A stretch of 64,000 nt of DNA, from NCBI GenBank assembly GCA_028278335.1, contig JANQEN010000275.1, positions 1-64,000 on the forward strand, written 5' to 3'. Below the pieces are notes generated by a model that did not search any database, was not told where the DNA came from, and saw only the letters and a program-made list of their open reading frames with translations. Shown here in pieces: positions 7,396 through 16,446 of this stretch (position 1 is its first letter; the number at the start of each line of letters is the position of its first letter). This stretch comes from Chitinivibrionales bacterium (lineage in GTDB: Bacteria; Fibrobacterota; Chitinivibrionia; Chitinivibrionales; JANQEN01). A program made the position numbers and the translations under genes.

Positions 7396-8826
7396 ATGTC
7401 AAAAAACAGCTATTCCAGTTCACATTTCTTTTTGAGTATGGTTATTACTCTCTGTATATCTATAGGATTAAGTTGCAGTCCGTCCCTTATCTATGCATTG
7501 ATTTTTAAGGCACTCAATCCAATGGGACTCATACAGTGTGGTATCGGTGGTCTGGCTGTTGGGGGCTATTTTTTCTTTAGAAATCGTCGATATTATATAC
7601 AACCAATTTTAAAGATTAGTGATGAGCTGCACAGGGCAGAAAAGGGTGACCTTTCAAAAAACTTTACCCCCTCATCAACTAAAGAGATTGCCCTATTAGC
7701 ACAAGAGTTAAACTCTTTTCTCAATACCATGCGTAAAAACTTAGTCCACATAACATCAAACTCAATTACACTAACCAATACTTCTAAAGACCTTTCAGAG
7801 ATGTCCACAAGCATATCTAATAAATCAGCGCAGATGTGCTCACAATCAGAAACCGTTGCATCGATCGGAGAAAATGCCTCAAAGAACATACTCACTATCT
7901 CCGAGAGCGCACAACATATGCATTCATCAATCAATTCCATTGTTGGTTCCATAGAGAATATGAATTCCTCTATAAATGATGTTGCCCTCAGTTGTCGTAA
8001 AGAATCAGAGATTGTCAATCAGGCAACACACTTTGTAAAGAATACTAAGGATGGTGTGTCTCGTTTACACACATCGGCAAAAGAGATCGGTCGTATTGTT
8101 GATGTTATCAATGGCATTGCCGATAAAACAAATCTCCTTTCTCTTAATGCAACAATTGAGGCAGCCTCAGCTGGAGAAGAGGGTAAAGGCTTTGCCGTAG
8201 TGGCAAATGAAATAAAAATTCTGGCCAGACAATCGGCTACGGCAACTGAAGAAATTGAGCAGCAGATTAAAAAGATTCAATACGACACAGTCTCGGTTGT
8301 AAATGCAGTAAATGATATTGCATCCATCATCGAAGAGGTACACACCATTTCGCAATCTATTGTACAGGTAATCGAAGAGCAATCAACAACCATTCTCTCT
8401 ATTTATGATAGCATCGGTGGAGTAGAACAGTCAGCAAATACCATGAACTCAAATATTAAAGAGTCAGCCTTGGGATTATCAGAGGTCTCCACAAAAATTG
8501 TCACCATTAACAACGCATGCAAAGAAGCGTCAGGACAGTTAGAGGAGTCTAAGAATAACGCAGCAACAGTGGCTACTGTTGCTGATAGTTTACAAAAGGC
8601 GATCAATCAATTTAAGCTGTCTTCCAACAAAAAAAGGATTGGCGATTATTTGATTGAGCTGGGATTCATTACAAAGGACCAACTACAAACAGCATTAAAT
8701 GCGCAACAGAATGGTGATTTTCCAGGCATGCGATTGGGTGATGTCTTAGTTGCTACCAACATCATATCTCGAAAACAATTTGATGTGGCTGTAAAGAAGA
8801 AGATTGCCGAAGAGTCTGAAGGTTAG
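7396..8826 (+). CDS. Methyl-accepting chemotaxis protein with C-terminal MshEN-like domain
   Basis: A chemoreceptor with two membrane spans close together (FFLSMVITLCISIGL and LIQCGIGGLAVGGYFFF), a HAMP-like region and a long coiled-coil signalling domain. The hairpin tip reads IADKTNLLSLNATIEAASAGEEGKGFAVVA..EIK.LA. There is almost no periplasmic sensor domain, so the input is intracellular or through the membrane. The C-terminal 65 residues form two copies of the MshEN/T2SSE-N motif, RIGDYLIELGFIT.. and RLGDVLVATNIIS.., a known c-di-GMP-binding fold. Counted from the longest in-frame start (TTG/ATG region at 7288) they begin at residues 450 and 482. The start is uncertain: ATG 7396 gives a normal N-terminus but has no clear ribosome-binding site. 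ATG 7336 is an alternative. Confidence 0.88.
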   Translation: MSKNSYSSSHFFLSMVITLCISIGLSCSPSLIYALIFKALNPMGLIQCGIGGLAVGGYFFFRNRRYYIQPILKISDELHRAEKGDLSKNFTPSSTKEIALLAQELNSFLNTMRKNLVHITSNSITLTNTSKDLSEMSTSISNKSAQMCSQSETVASIGENASKNILTISESAQHMHSSINSIVGSIENMNSSINDVALSCRKESEIVNQATHFVKNTKDGVSRLHTSAKEIGRIVDVINGIADKTNLLSLNATIEAASAGEEGKGFAVVANEIKILARQSATATEEIEQQIKKIQYDTVSVVNAVNDIASIIEEVHTISQSIVQVIEEQSTTILSIYDSIGGVEQSANTMNSNIKESALGLSEVSTKIVTINNACKEASGQLEESKNNAATVATVADSLQKAINQFKLSSNKKRIGDYLIELGFITKDQLQTALNAQQNGDFPGMRLGDVLVATNIISRKQFDVAVKKKIAEESEG

Positions 8827-8902
8827 CTTTTGGAGGATTTTTACAAGAGACAATAATTGTCGAATCTCATTGTATCACCGATAACCATCTTATAGAAATA
8901 AA

Positions 8903-8934
8903 GATGGCTACCCAAAACTAGTTGAGTAGCCATC
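8903..8934 (-). terminator. Hairpin between convergent genes
   Basis: GATGGCTAC (8903-8911) pairs with GTAGCCATC (8926-8934). On the minus strand it is followed by a T-rich stretch, so it probably ends the DNRLRE gene transcript; on the plus strand no T-run follows. Confidence 0.5.
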
Positions 8935-8972
8935 CGCCCTTGAGAGAAAAACATCCTATTCCATTGAATAGG

Positions 8973-10145
8973 CTATTGTATGTTCACAACCCTTTTAATT
9001 ATACCGGTCTTTGGTGTTTCAATTTTCACATAGTGAATACCATTGGGTACATTGTTCAACAGGTGGTCAATCGCTTGTAGGTTTACCTTATGGGCAGTCG
9101 AGATAATACGTCCCTGAGCATTGAGGATTGTCACTGAATACTCTTTTGCAAAGGGAAGGTTAAAACGATTTGTGATTATCCCAACACTACTAATAGAAAA
9201 AGCTCCCGACTCATCCTGGCCCATATTCCCCGCAGCATCATAGGCTTTTACCAGTATTTTGCAATCGGTAATCGATTCCTTTGGTACAGTCCACACAAAG
9301 GTTCCACTGTTTCCTGAGGAACTGTCAATCAGTGGCTCAATTGAACTGGATGTGGATATGAAATAGATTGCCCGTGCAGTAACACCCACATTGTCCTGAG
9401 CGTTCCACTTAATTGTATAGCTTTCACCACCTTGCAAAATCTCCCCTGCTGTTGGTGCGGTCACAGTAACCGTCGGTGCCTGTTGATCTCCGGTTTCATA
9501 GGTAACCACCAATTTTGGTCGATTGCTGGTGGTACTATATTCGGAAGATCTGAACCGAGCGCCCTTATAACTGGTTTCAGAGGGAAATTTAATAAGAAAG
9601 CCATAGTTTGTATTACCATTGGCAACCATATCTTTTACCGCTTCTGTAACAGTAAAATCCTCCCACCTATTGGTGCTAGTATTTGAGTTTTGAGCAATTG
9701 CCGAACTATTAAACTGTGGTTTATTGTTCCAAGTTATTGAACTTTCACTCCAGTTGCCAGTCATTCTATAGATCGCCTTTGCTGCATTGTTAGGATTCCC
9801 CCCAGTATGCAATTTAGTGCCATGGGCATAGCAATAGAGGGATAGTTTAGCACTTTTTACTGTTGCATTTGCAGGTATACTTGACACATCGAATTTTATC
9901 GCCACCCGGGCTACGGGGTAGCTTCAACAGGATTCCCGATGTACACGAAGTAATTGCTCTGATCCATGATTTTTTGTTGGTTGATAGTCACTAATACTGG
10001 ACCAGTTGGTTTTTGTGACATGTGCATCAACACATCCAGTATACCCCTCCAATCCATTTTGTAGTGTGACGGTTTTTTCCTCCGAGGTCGAAATCTGAAA
10101 AACGACAAATAAAAGCACCAATACAAGTGTCATTATGTTTTTCAT
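8973..10145 (-). pseudogene. Secreted DNRLRE-domain protein, reading frame disrupted
   Basis: The gene starts at ATG 10145 behind a strong GGAGGGGAGG site with a signal peptide (MKNIMTLVLVLLFVVFQIS). A DNRLRE domain follows: VTLQNGLEGYTGCVDAHV, later IKFDVSSIPANATVKSAKLSLY and WSESSITWNNKP. An Ig-like/fibronectin-type domain and a T9SS-like tail come next. The frame is broken: TGA at 9924-9926 is in frame with both halves. Between about 9975 and 9915 the +1 frame reads SNYFVYIGNPVEATP, exactly what the domain should have there. Two compensating one-base indels (one extra base near 9966, one missing in the CCCC run near 9915) would restore a complete protein of about 390 aa. This is either a recent mutation or a sequence error. 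Confidence 0.75.
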
Positions 10146-10202
10146 TTTCCTCCCCTCCCTTCTTTGCTGATGGTTTAAAGTATAGATGTCAATTGACACC
10201 CC

Positions 10203-11792
10203 TTATTTTATAGTAGGCCCAAAAGAAATTACACCATGATCTACGGTACTCCTTGACCAAGTACCAAGCCATTTATTATCATCTTTGTCAATGTCAATGG
10301 TTGTTAGTTGTTTGTGCTGCAATTGCTTAAATCGTTTTCCAACCAGATCGTCCCATTTTTTTCCATTAAACTTTGTCAAGCCATATTTTGTCGCAACCCA
10401 CAGATTCCCATAAGAATCCGAGACCATTTGATTAATAGTACCGTCAAGTACTGGGGAGTGGTTCCAATCAAAGGTGTTCCAGGAGCTTCCCATAAATTGA
10501 CTGACGCCACATTCCCAAAAATAACCAACCCAGATGGATTGCTTTGTGTCAATTGTTATATAGAATGTATTATCAGAGGCAATTTTTGAATTTTGTGTAT
10601 TGTATATTATCCATTTTCCATGGTTAAAATGGGCGACTCCCTGATAGGTTGCAAACCAGACACTGCCATCAGAGGACACTGCCAAACTCTTAACGATATT
10701 TGAGGGTAAATTTGAATTTTCAGCACGATACACAGCCCATGTATCTCCATCTAAAGAAGCAACGCCATCTTCTGTGGCAAACCAAATAACACCATTATTA
10801 CCAATTTCAATTTGGTTAACAAAATCGGATGGCAACTCGGAGTTTGAAGGAGAAATGGTTTGCCACACATCTCCTTTGAGGCATGCAGCACCACTGTAGG
10901 TAGCAAACCAAAGGGTTCCCTTTTTATCACCGGTAATATGATAAACAATATTGTTGGGAAGTGAGGAGTTCACCTCGTTGTAAGAGTGCCACTGTGTCCC
11001 AGACAATACAAATACACCTTCGGTATCAATAGCCAACCAAACATTCCCCTGCTCATCAATATAGAGATCAAGAATATGTGCTTGTGGAAGAGTTGAATTA
11101 TTTGTTGTATAGTGTGCCCAATAGAGAAAGGCGTCAACATAGGTGGTTTCCTTCGCAATGACTTCAACAGTATCAGACAAGATATGGGGCAACACGTTGA
11201 TAGTATCCATATCATAATAAAAACAGGGCACCGTTGATTCGGGAATGGAATCAACAGCAAGACTAAGAAAGCCTTCACAGAAAGGTTTTGCCTTTTCCAA
11301 GGATGATTTCCAAGTGGTTCCTTTAATAAAGGTATAACCAGTCTTTGTATTGAGGGAATCAGGAATATAAAGCACGACTGTGCCCACATCCTTTGCTATT
11401 GCCTGTGGAAGGTACTTGATTCCATATTCCTGACGTGGCGGTTCAACATGGGAGATCAATGCTCTGTTTCCTGTTTGCGGATCAAAGGCTTCAATGTTAT
11501 AAAGCGAGGTGTCACCACAGACCACTTTAAAAGAATAGGCGCCGGACTCATCGGTTGTATCATACTGTAAATCATTATCCTTAATCTGTGCAAAGGGAAC
11601 ATAATTAGAAGGAAGTAAGCACAAAGAGATACCAACGGCTGGAGTTCCGTTATCGGAAAACACCGTTCCGGCGATGATACCATTACCCACTTCAGAGCCG
11701 CCACCACTATCAGATACATCTAATGAACAGCCAATAATTCCAATAAGTATTAAGGCTAGCAAGAAAGAAAGGTAGCTTCGCTTATAATTCAT
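10203..11792 (-). CDS. Lipoprotein with regulatory-like domain and beta-propeller (Reg_prop) repeats
   Basis: About 529 aa. A lipobox (LALILIGIIGC) puts the mature protein on a membrane, facing the periplasm or surface. It is followed by a SGGGSEVGNGIIAGTV linker and a carboxypeptidase-regulatory-like domain typical of Fibrobacter lipoproteins encoded next to TIGR02147 genes. From about residue 240 there are six or more 45-residue propeller repeats of the two-component-regulator propeller type (NVWLAIDTEGVFVLSGTQW, LWFATYSGAACLKGDVW, IWFATEDGVASLDGDTW). No kinase or DNA-binding domain follows, so it is a stand-alone propeller. The start ATG at 11792 overlaps the end of the upstream gene by 11 nt, which implies translational coupling. 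Confidence 0.82.
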   Translation of the reverse strand: MNYKRSYLSFLLALILIGIIGCSLDVSDSGGGSEVGNGIIAGTVFSDNGTPAVGISLCLLPSNYVPFAQIKDNDLQYDTTDESGAYSFKVVCGDTSLYNIEAFDPQTGNRALISHVEPPRQEYGIKYLPQAIAKDVGTVVLYIPDSLNTKTGYTFIKGTTWKSSLEKAKPFCEGFLSLAVDSIPESTVPCFYYDMDTINVLPHILSDTVEVIAKETTYVDAFLYWAHYTTNNSTLPQAHILDLYIDEQGNVWLAIDTEGVFVLSGTQWHSYNEVNSSLPNNIVYHITGDKKGTLWFATYSGAACLKGDVWQTISPSNSELPSDFVNQIEIGNNGVIWFATEDGVASLDGDTWAVYRAENSNLPSNIVKSLAVSSDGSVWFATYQGVAHFNHGKWIIYNTQNSKIASDNTFYITIDTKQSIWVGYFWECGVSQFMGSSWNTFDWNHSPVLDGTINQMVSDSYGNLWVATKYGLTKFNGKKWDDLVGKRFKQLQHKQLTTIDIDKDDNKWLGTWSRSTVDHGVISFGPTIK

Positions 11793-12666
11793 CTTTTTTT
11801 CCATCTTGATTGGTGGCAGCACGATCAATAAGCTCTGACCGCGGTAATAATTGAAAACCGGCAAAACAGATCATCTCTGGATTGTTACTCTCTTTGGCCA
11901 TAGCTAAAAGCTTTCTACGACAGCTTGCTATTTCTCTTTTCATCTCCTCATAGGTGTCCTTTGAAACACGTAAGGTTAAAGAAGAAAAATTCCTCTTCTC
12001 CTTATCAACCTTTTCCACAGCTTCGGCACATTGCGTAATGGTAGTTTTATGATATTTTGCAATAATTGCAGAATCAACTTCCGGCTCGGTTGACACTACT
12101 TGATTAATTGGCACATATTGCCCAGTGCCATTTTTCTTTAGGAATTCATTGTCCACGAGGTAACGAATAGCACTACGAGCTTGGGTAGGTGTTATCCGAG
12201 GAATACATTTTCTTGCCAACAAATTGTAATCCTCTTGAAAGTTACAAATTATGGCAAGCTCACGAACAACAGGATAGTACCATTTGTCAAAGAACTTGAG
12301 TTTATTATCAGTAAGAACATGGACCCCACGACTGTAACGAAAAGAGAGTAGAGTTCTTAAGAGACGTTCCTTTTGTGAAGGACGTTTAGCATTATTAAAC
12401 ATGACCAATTGTTGAAAGTATTCTGCCTCCTGTTTTGTATGGTTAAGAAAGGAACTAATATTAGGGAGATAGCGTGGTGTGAGATTACGCTGTTTTTTTA
12501 TAACACGTAAGATATAATTGTGATTGGGGATTCCCGTCTTTTGGGAAAAGGAACGATAGGAAAAACCCACTTCAATAATCTTTAATTGCTTTATAACATC
12601 ATCAAGATAATCTCGATAATCGAAATAATCAAACACATTTAAGAGTGGGATTTTGTTTTTGGTCAT
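11782..12666 (-). CDS. TIGR02147-family (Fibrobacter-type) putative regulator
   Basis: A 294-aa cytoplasmic protein of the TIGR02147/Fsuc-second family, known mainly from Fibrobacterota and related phyla. It opens with the family's FDYFDYRDYLDDVIKQLK block, then a helix-turn-helix-like stretch (FSQKTGIPNHNYILRVIKKQRNLTP). A winged-helix-like middle follows (CIPRITPTQARSAIRYLVDNEFLKK), and the conserved tail ends LRVSKDTYEEMKREIASCRRKLL...FAGFQLLPRS. The family is thought to be regulatory and is commonly paired with a secreted or lipoprotein gene, as here: its end overlaps the propeller lipoprotein start by 11 nt. A repeated AATTAAA..TTTGGTACC sequence upstream may be its operator. Confidence 0.85.
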   Translation of the reverse strand: MTKNKIPLLNVFDYFDYRDYLDDVIKQLKIIEVGFSYRSFSQKTGIPNHNYILRVIKKQRNLTPRYLPNISSFLNHTKQEAEYFQQLVMFNNAKRPSQKERLLRTLLSFRYSRGVHVLTDNKLKFFDKWYYPVVRELAIICNFQEDYNLLARKCIPRITPTQARSAIRYLVDNEFLKKNGTGQYVPINQVVSTEPEVDSAIIAKYHKTTITQCAEAVEKVDKEKRNFSSLTLRVSKDTYEEMKREIASCRRKLLAMAKESNNPEMICFAGFQLLPRSELIDRAATNQDGKKDEL

Positions 12667-13229
12667 ACAGTATTAAAATAGCTATTTGTTTAATAAAACA
12701 CAAATTAAACAAGATCTTAATTAAATTTATTTGGTACCTATATTATACCTTTATTAAGCATTTTTTGCAAGTTTTAACACAATTAGCTAATTTAATTAAA
12801 GTTTTTTTGGTACCACTTAATTTAAATGCATCGACACAATCTAATCGCTTAGATAAAAATTGTCCTTTTTGCAACTTTACGGAGACTAACGTGAGTTGCA
12901 TTTTGTATAAAAATTACAAAATATAATGGACAGTTTTTTAAAGTTGCCTCTACTAATTCAGTTTTGTTTTGAGGCTATTCGAAAAACATTTGGACGAAGC
13001 ATGTGAGAAAGGCGAACCCACTTTGATTCGTCGATTAAATGCAATGAAACTCAAAGTGTTTTACAGCCAGCCGCACTAGGAATTGAATTTTTAAAGGTTA
13101 CTTTAAGTTTTCTATGTATTATAACATTGAATAAAACATATATTCATTATATTATTTAGTGGGGCGATTTACAAATCTCACGTATGACAAGGAAGAGGGG
13201 GTTAACGTTATCTATTTTCGAGGTGTTAT
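12667..13229. other. Intergenic region between divergent genes
   Basis: This is a 563-bp AT-rich divergent promoter region for the TIGR02147 gene (left) and the TPR lipoprotein gene (right). It contains the repeated GGTACC motif listed separately. No ORF with a ribosome-binding site, RNA gene or convincing terminator was seen. Confidence 0.45.
12719..12814. promoter_or_regulatory. Possible operator: imperfect direct repeat
   Basis: AATTAAATTTATTTGGTACC (12719-12738) recurs as AATTAAAGTTTTTTTGGTACC-like sequence (12794-12814). The two ~20-bp copies are 75 bp apart, about seven helical turns, upstream of the TIGR02147 gene. The spacing suits a looped or cooperative repressor site. No experiment supports this. 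Confidence 0.35.
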
Positions 13230-14045
13230 ATGAACTACAAAGTACTCTTTATTTGTTCCGCTCTTACCTGTATGCTTATGCTTGCTTGTATGGGGAGCAA
13301 AACAACGAAAGCAGGCGGTAGCCAACTCACAGACCAGAGTTCTTCATCAAAAAATCAATCAAAACAGAAGGAAGAGCCCGTTGAAGTTGTTACATCAACA
13401 GATTTACCAACCCTTCTAGCAAAGGCATCGGAGTATCAAAAAAACGGCAAGTATCGAAAGGCTGCAGCTTACCTTTCAAAGGCAAAAGAGCTAAAACCAG
13501 ATGATACCGACCTTCGTATGCAACTAATAACAGCTTATCATCAGGCTGAGAAGTTTGATCAAGAGATTTCTGAGCTCAATGAACTCCTCCAAATCAAGCC
13601 GGAGAATTCCCTTCGTTTAACATACGCGAAAAGACTCCATGAAGCTCAACGATTTGATGAAGCAATAAATGCTATTGAGGACATTCGAGCAGTCGATCCT
13701 GAAAATATTGAGGCCCTGATTGTTCTTGGAGCCCTTCATAAAGATCAAGCCCAGTATGCAGAGGCTATTGAAATTTTTCGTGAAATCACCTACATCGATG
13801 CCAAAAACGCTCATGCCAAGTATTACCAAGCAGAAGTATATCTTGCTCAGAAAAAACCACTCTGGGCTGACAAATATTACAAAGATGCCTTAAAGCTGGA
13901 TCCCACACTGGGAGTGGCAGTGTTTGGTTTGGCAAAAATCGCTCAAATTCGCAATAGTCAAGAAGACTACAAAAAACACCTTGCGAAGGCTTACGAACTT
14001 GATCCGGAACACAGTGAAATTAAAAAAGCCTTTTTAAACCAATAA
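13230..14045 (+). CDS. TPR-repeat lipoprotein
   Basis: A 271-aa protein beginning with a lipoprotein signal (ALTCMLMLAC, lipobox cysteine at residue 21). A low-complexity polar linker comes next, then about six tetratricopeptide repeats from residue ~60 to the end (ASEYQKNGKYRKAAAYLSKAKELKPDD and similar 34-residue units). A GAGGTG site precedes the ATG. The gene lies 40 nt upstream of the Prc-type protease on the same strand. In other Gram-negative bacteria a TPR lipoprotein (NlpI) acts as adaptor for Prc; that the pair here works the same way is an inference from the arrangement, as the sequence was not recognised as NlpI. Confidence 0.82.
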   Translation: MNYKVLFICSALTCMLMLACMGSKTTKAGGSQLTDQSSSSKNQSKQKEEPVEVVTSTDLPTLLAKASEYQKNGKYRKAAAYLSKAKELKPDDTDLRMQLITAYHQAEKFDQEISELNELLQIKPENSLRLTYAKRLHEAQRFDEAINAIEDIRAVDPENIEALIVLGALHKDQAQYAEAIEIFREITYIDAKNAHAKYYQAEVYLAQKKPLWADKYYKDALKLDPTLGVAVFGLAKIAQIRNSQEDYKKHLAKAYELDPEHSEIKKAFLNQ

Positions 14046-14085
14046 CCTATTTTGGTTTACAATCTAATCCGCATAAGGAAAGTAC

Positions 14086-16224
14086 ATGAAGAAATTGTTA
14101 GCAGTACATTGTTGGACACTTGTTTTAATCATCATTGCAGCACACTTACTTTATGCGGAACAATCGAAGGAGAGGGTCCTTCCACCTCTCATCATACAGA
14201 GTTTAGAAGACATTCATTTTTCTCCAAGAAAAATTGACGACTCCTTTTCTGAAGATTTGTTTCACAACTTTATTAAATACTTGGACTACGAAAAGAAGTT
14301 TTTTTTACAGCAGGACATTGATTCCTTAAAAAAGTATTTCCACCTGCTTGATGATGAAATGGCTGTTGGGAAAAACACCTTTTTCAAACTGGCAAAATCC
14401 TTAATAGTTCAACGAATTAAAGATTCGAAGGGTTATGTTGCACAGGCTCATACAACTCTTAAGAATTTTACAGACAAAGATAGTATTCTGATTGATCCTG
14501 AAGAGGGTACCTTTGCCAAAGACACTGCAGATTTAAAAATCCGTTGGCAAAAAAGGATTAAGCATCGAGTGATGCAAAAGCTAGCCGATCTTGTAAAGGA
14601 GCAGGAAAAACAAGAAGAGGATAGCAGTAAAACTGAAGATTCACCAAAGGACTCAACCCTTTCGGAAAAGAAAAAGCCAAAAACCTTAGTAGAACTTGAA
14701 CAAGAGGCTCGGGAAAAGGTAAAAAAGAACTACAATAACTGGTACAAACGGACTGATAAAATCAGCGATAATGAGCGTCTCTCTCTCTTAATAAATGCCA
14801 TGACCGCTCTCTATGATCCGCACACAAACTACTTTCCTCCTAAGGAGAAAGAGGATTTTGACATTAACATGTCCGGGCAACTGGAGGGTATTGGTGCGCT
14901 TTTAAGAGAAAAGGATGGATTTATTGAGGTTGTCCAGATCGTGCCCGGAAGCGCCTCTCAACGACAGGGAGAGCTTGAGGTTGGGGATAAAATTATTGCA
15001 GTAGCACAGGGATCAGAGGATCCGGTTGATGTAGTTGACATGCCACTCTCCGATGCTGTCCGCCTTATTAGAGGAAAAAAAGGTACGGAGGTTCGCCTGA
15101 CTGTGGAAAAGGTAAAGGGCACCAAAAAGGTTATTGCCATTGAGCGAGATGTCGTGATCATTGAGGCAACCTATGCAAAATCAGCACTGTTGGAGTATGG
15201 TAAAAATCCTTTAAAGCTAGGCTACATCAAATTGCCAAAATTCTATGCTGATTTTACTAATCAAGGAGCGCGTAACTGTTCCCAGGATGTTGAAAAGGAG
15301 ATCTCAAAATTAAAGAAAGAGCATATTCAAGGACTTATTTTCGATCTGAGGAATAACAGTGGTGGTTCTTTGAGGGATGTTGTTGATATCGCCGGTCTAT
15401 TTATCAAAACAGGTGGTGTTGTGCAAGTAAAAAAAAGAAATGGCACCACACACCAACTGCGAGATCGTAATCCTAAGGTCCAATATGATGGCCCGCTGAT
15501 TGTCCTTATTAACAATGCCAGTGCCTCTGCTTCAGAAATTCTTGCTGCAGCAATGCAGGACTATAAACGTGGTATTGTTGTTGGAACCAGCAAATCCTCC
15601 TTTGGCAAGGGAACTGTTCAAACCTTTTTAAACCTCAACAAAATTGCTCGCCGATATCCCATTAAAGCTGGCGACCTAGGTGCCTTAAAGGTTACCACCC
15701 AAAAATTTTATAGAATAAATGGTGGGGCAACACAGAAAAAGGGAGTCATACCAGACATTGCTCTTCCCGACATTTTTCAATATTTAGATATGGGTGAAAA
15801 GGAACAGGATTACGTTATCCCCTGGGATCAAATTGACCCAATCCAATATGACACCTTACAACCACCTTACGATTTATTAAGACTTTCGAATAAAAGCAAA
15901 GAACGAATAAAAAATCACAAGCTATTTCAGCGTGTTGAAGATCGTAGTAAAAAAATCAAAGAGAAAAGAGATCGAAAACTTTTTACACTTGTTTATAAAG
16001 AGTATATGCAAGAATTAGAGACAGCTGAAAAGGAGAGTAAATCCTTTGAAGATATGAAGTCTACTTTACCTGACTTATCAATAGCCAATCTTGCCATAGA
16101 TTTAAAATCATTAGGTACTGATAGCTTAAAAATTGAGAATAATAAAAAATGGCTTGAAGATCTTGAAAAAGACGTTTATCTACAAGAGACAGTCATGATT
16201 ATGCAGGATATGATTAAAGAATAG
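14086..16224 (+). CDS. prc: Tail-specific (C-terminal processing) protease, S41A family
   Basis: A 712-aa periplasmic serine protease. After a signal peptide come the long N-terminal helical domain of the Prc/Tsp subfamily (LDYEKKFFLQQDIDSL), a PDZ domain (~260-345: GIGALLREKDGFIEVVQIVPGSASQ), and the S41 catalytic core with SASASEI (Ser483) and SFGKGT (Lys508). The 25-residue Ser-Lys spacing equals that of E. coli Prc (430/455). A C-terminal helical domain completes the ~680-residue architecture of the family. It degrades or trims periplasmic proteins from the C-terminus. It is probably co-transcribed with the TPR lipoprotein upstream; the ribosome-binding site is AAGGAAA. Confidence 0.93.
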   Translation: MKKLLAVHCWTLVLIIIAAHLLYAEQSKERVLPPLIIQSLEDIHFSPRKIDDSFSEDLFHNFIKYLDYEKKFFLQQDIDSLKKYFHLLDDEMAVGKNTFFKLAKSLIVQRIKDSKGYVAQAHTTLKNFTDKDSILIDPEEGTFAKDTADLKIRWQKRIKHRVMQKLADLVKEQEKQEEDSSKTEDSPKDSTLSEKKKPKTLVELEQEAREKVKKNYNNWYKRTDKISDNERLSLLINAMTALYDPHTNYFPPKEKEDFDINMSGQLEGIGALLREKDGFIEVVQIVPGSASQRQGELEVGDKIIAVAQGSEDPVDVVDMPLSDAVRLIRGKKGTEVRLTVEKVKGTKKVIAIERDVVIIEATYAKSALLEYGKNPLKLGYIKLPKFYADFTNQGARNCSQDVEKEISKLKKEHIQGLIFDLRNNSGGSLRDVVDIAGLFIKTGGVVQVKKRNGTTHQLRDRNPKVQYDGPLIVLINNASASASEILAAAMQDYKRGIVVGTSKSSFGKGTVQTFLNLNKIARRYPIKAGDLGALKVTTQKFYRINGGATQKKGVIPDIALPDIFQYLDMGEKEQDYVIPWDQIDPIQYDTLQPPYDLLRLSNKSKERIKNHKLFQRVEDRSKKIKEKRDRKLFTLVYKEYMQELETAEKESKSFEDMKSTLPDLSIANLAIDLKSLGTDSLKIENNKKWLEDLEKDVYLQETVMIMQDMIKE

Positions 16225-16446
16225 TTTCCATATCCGTGTTACATCAATAGAGGTTCCATCATTTTAATGATTTTATTGCAAAGTAATTTTATTATGATTA
16301 CCAAATGCGCTTGGATTATATTTCATATTATATATCACCAAACAATGATTATCAATATTCACAATGTTTCGAATATGTATATTTTAAGTAAATTCAATTC
16401 AAAGTAATTAGTAGTAATCCAAACCAATTCACCGTGTGAGGGCCCT

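Noticed and set aside
9924-9926. In-frame TGA of the DNRLRE gene as a second selenocysteine codon
   Set aside because: The +1 frame over the same 60 nt encodes the expected domain sequence, so two indels explain it better; no thiol-active site is expected in a DNRLRE domain.
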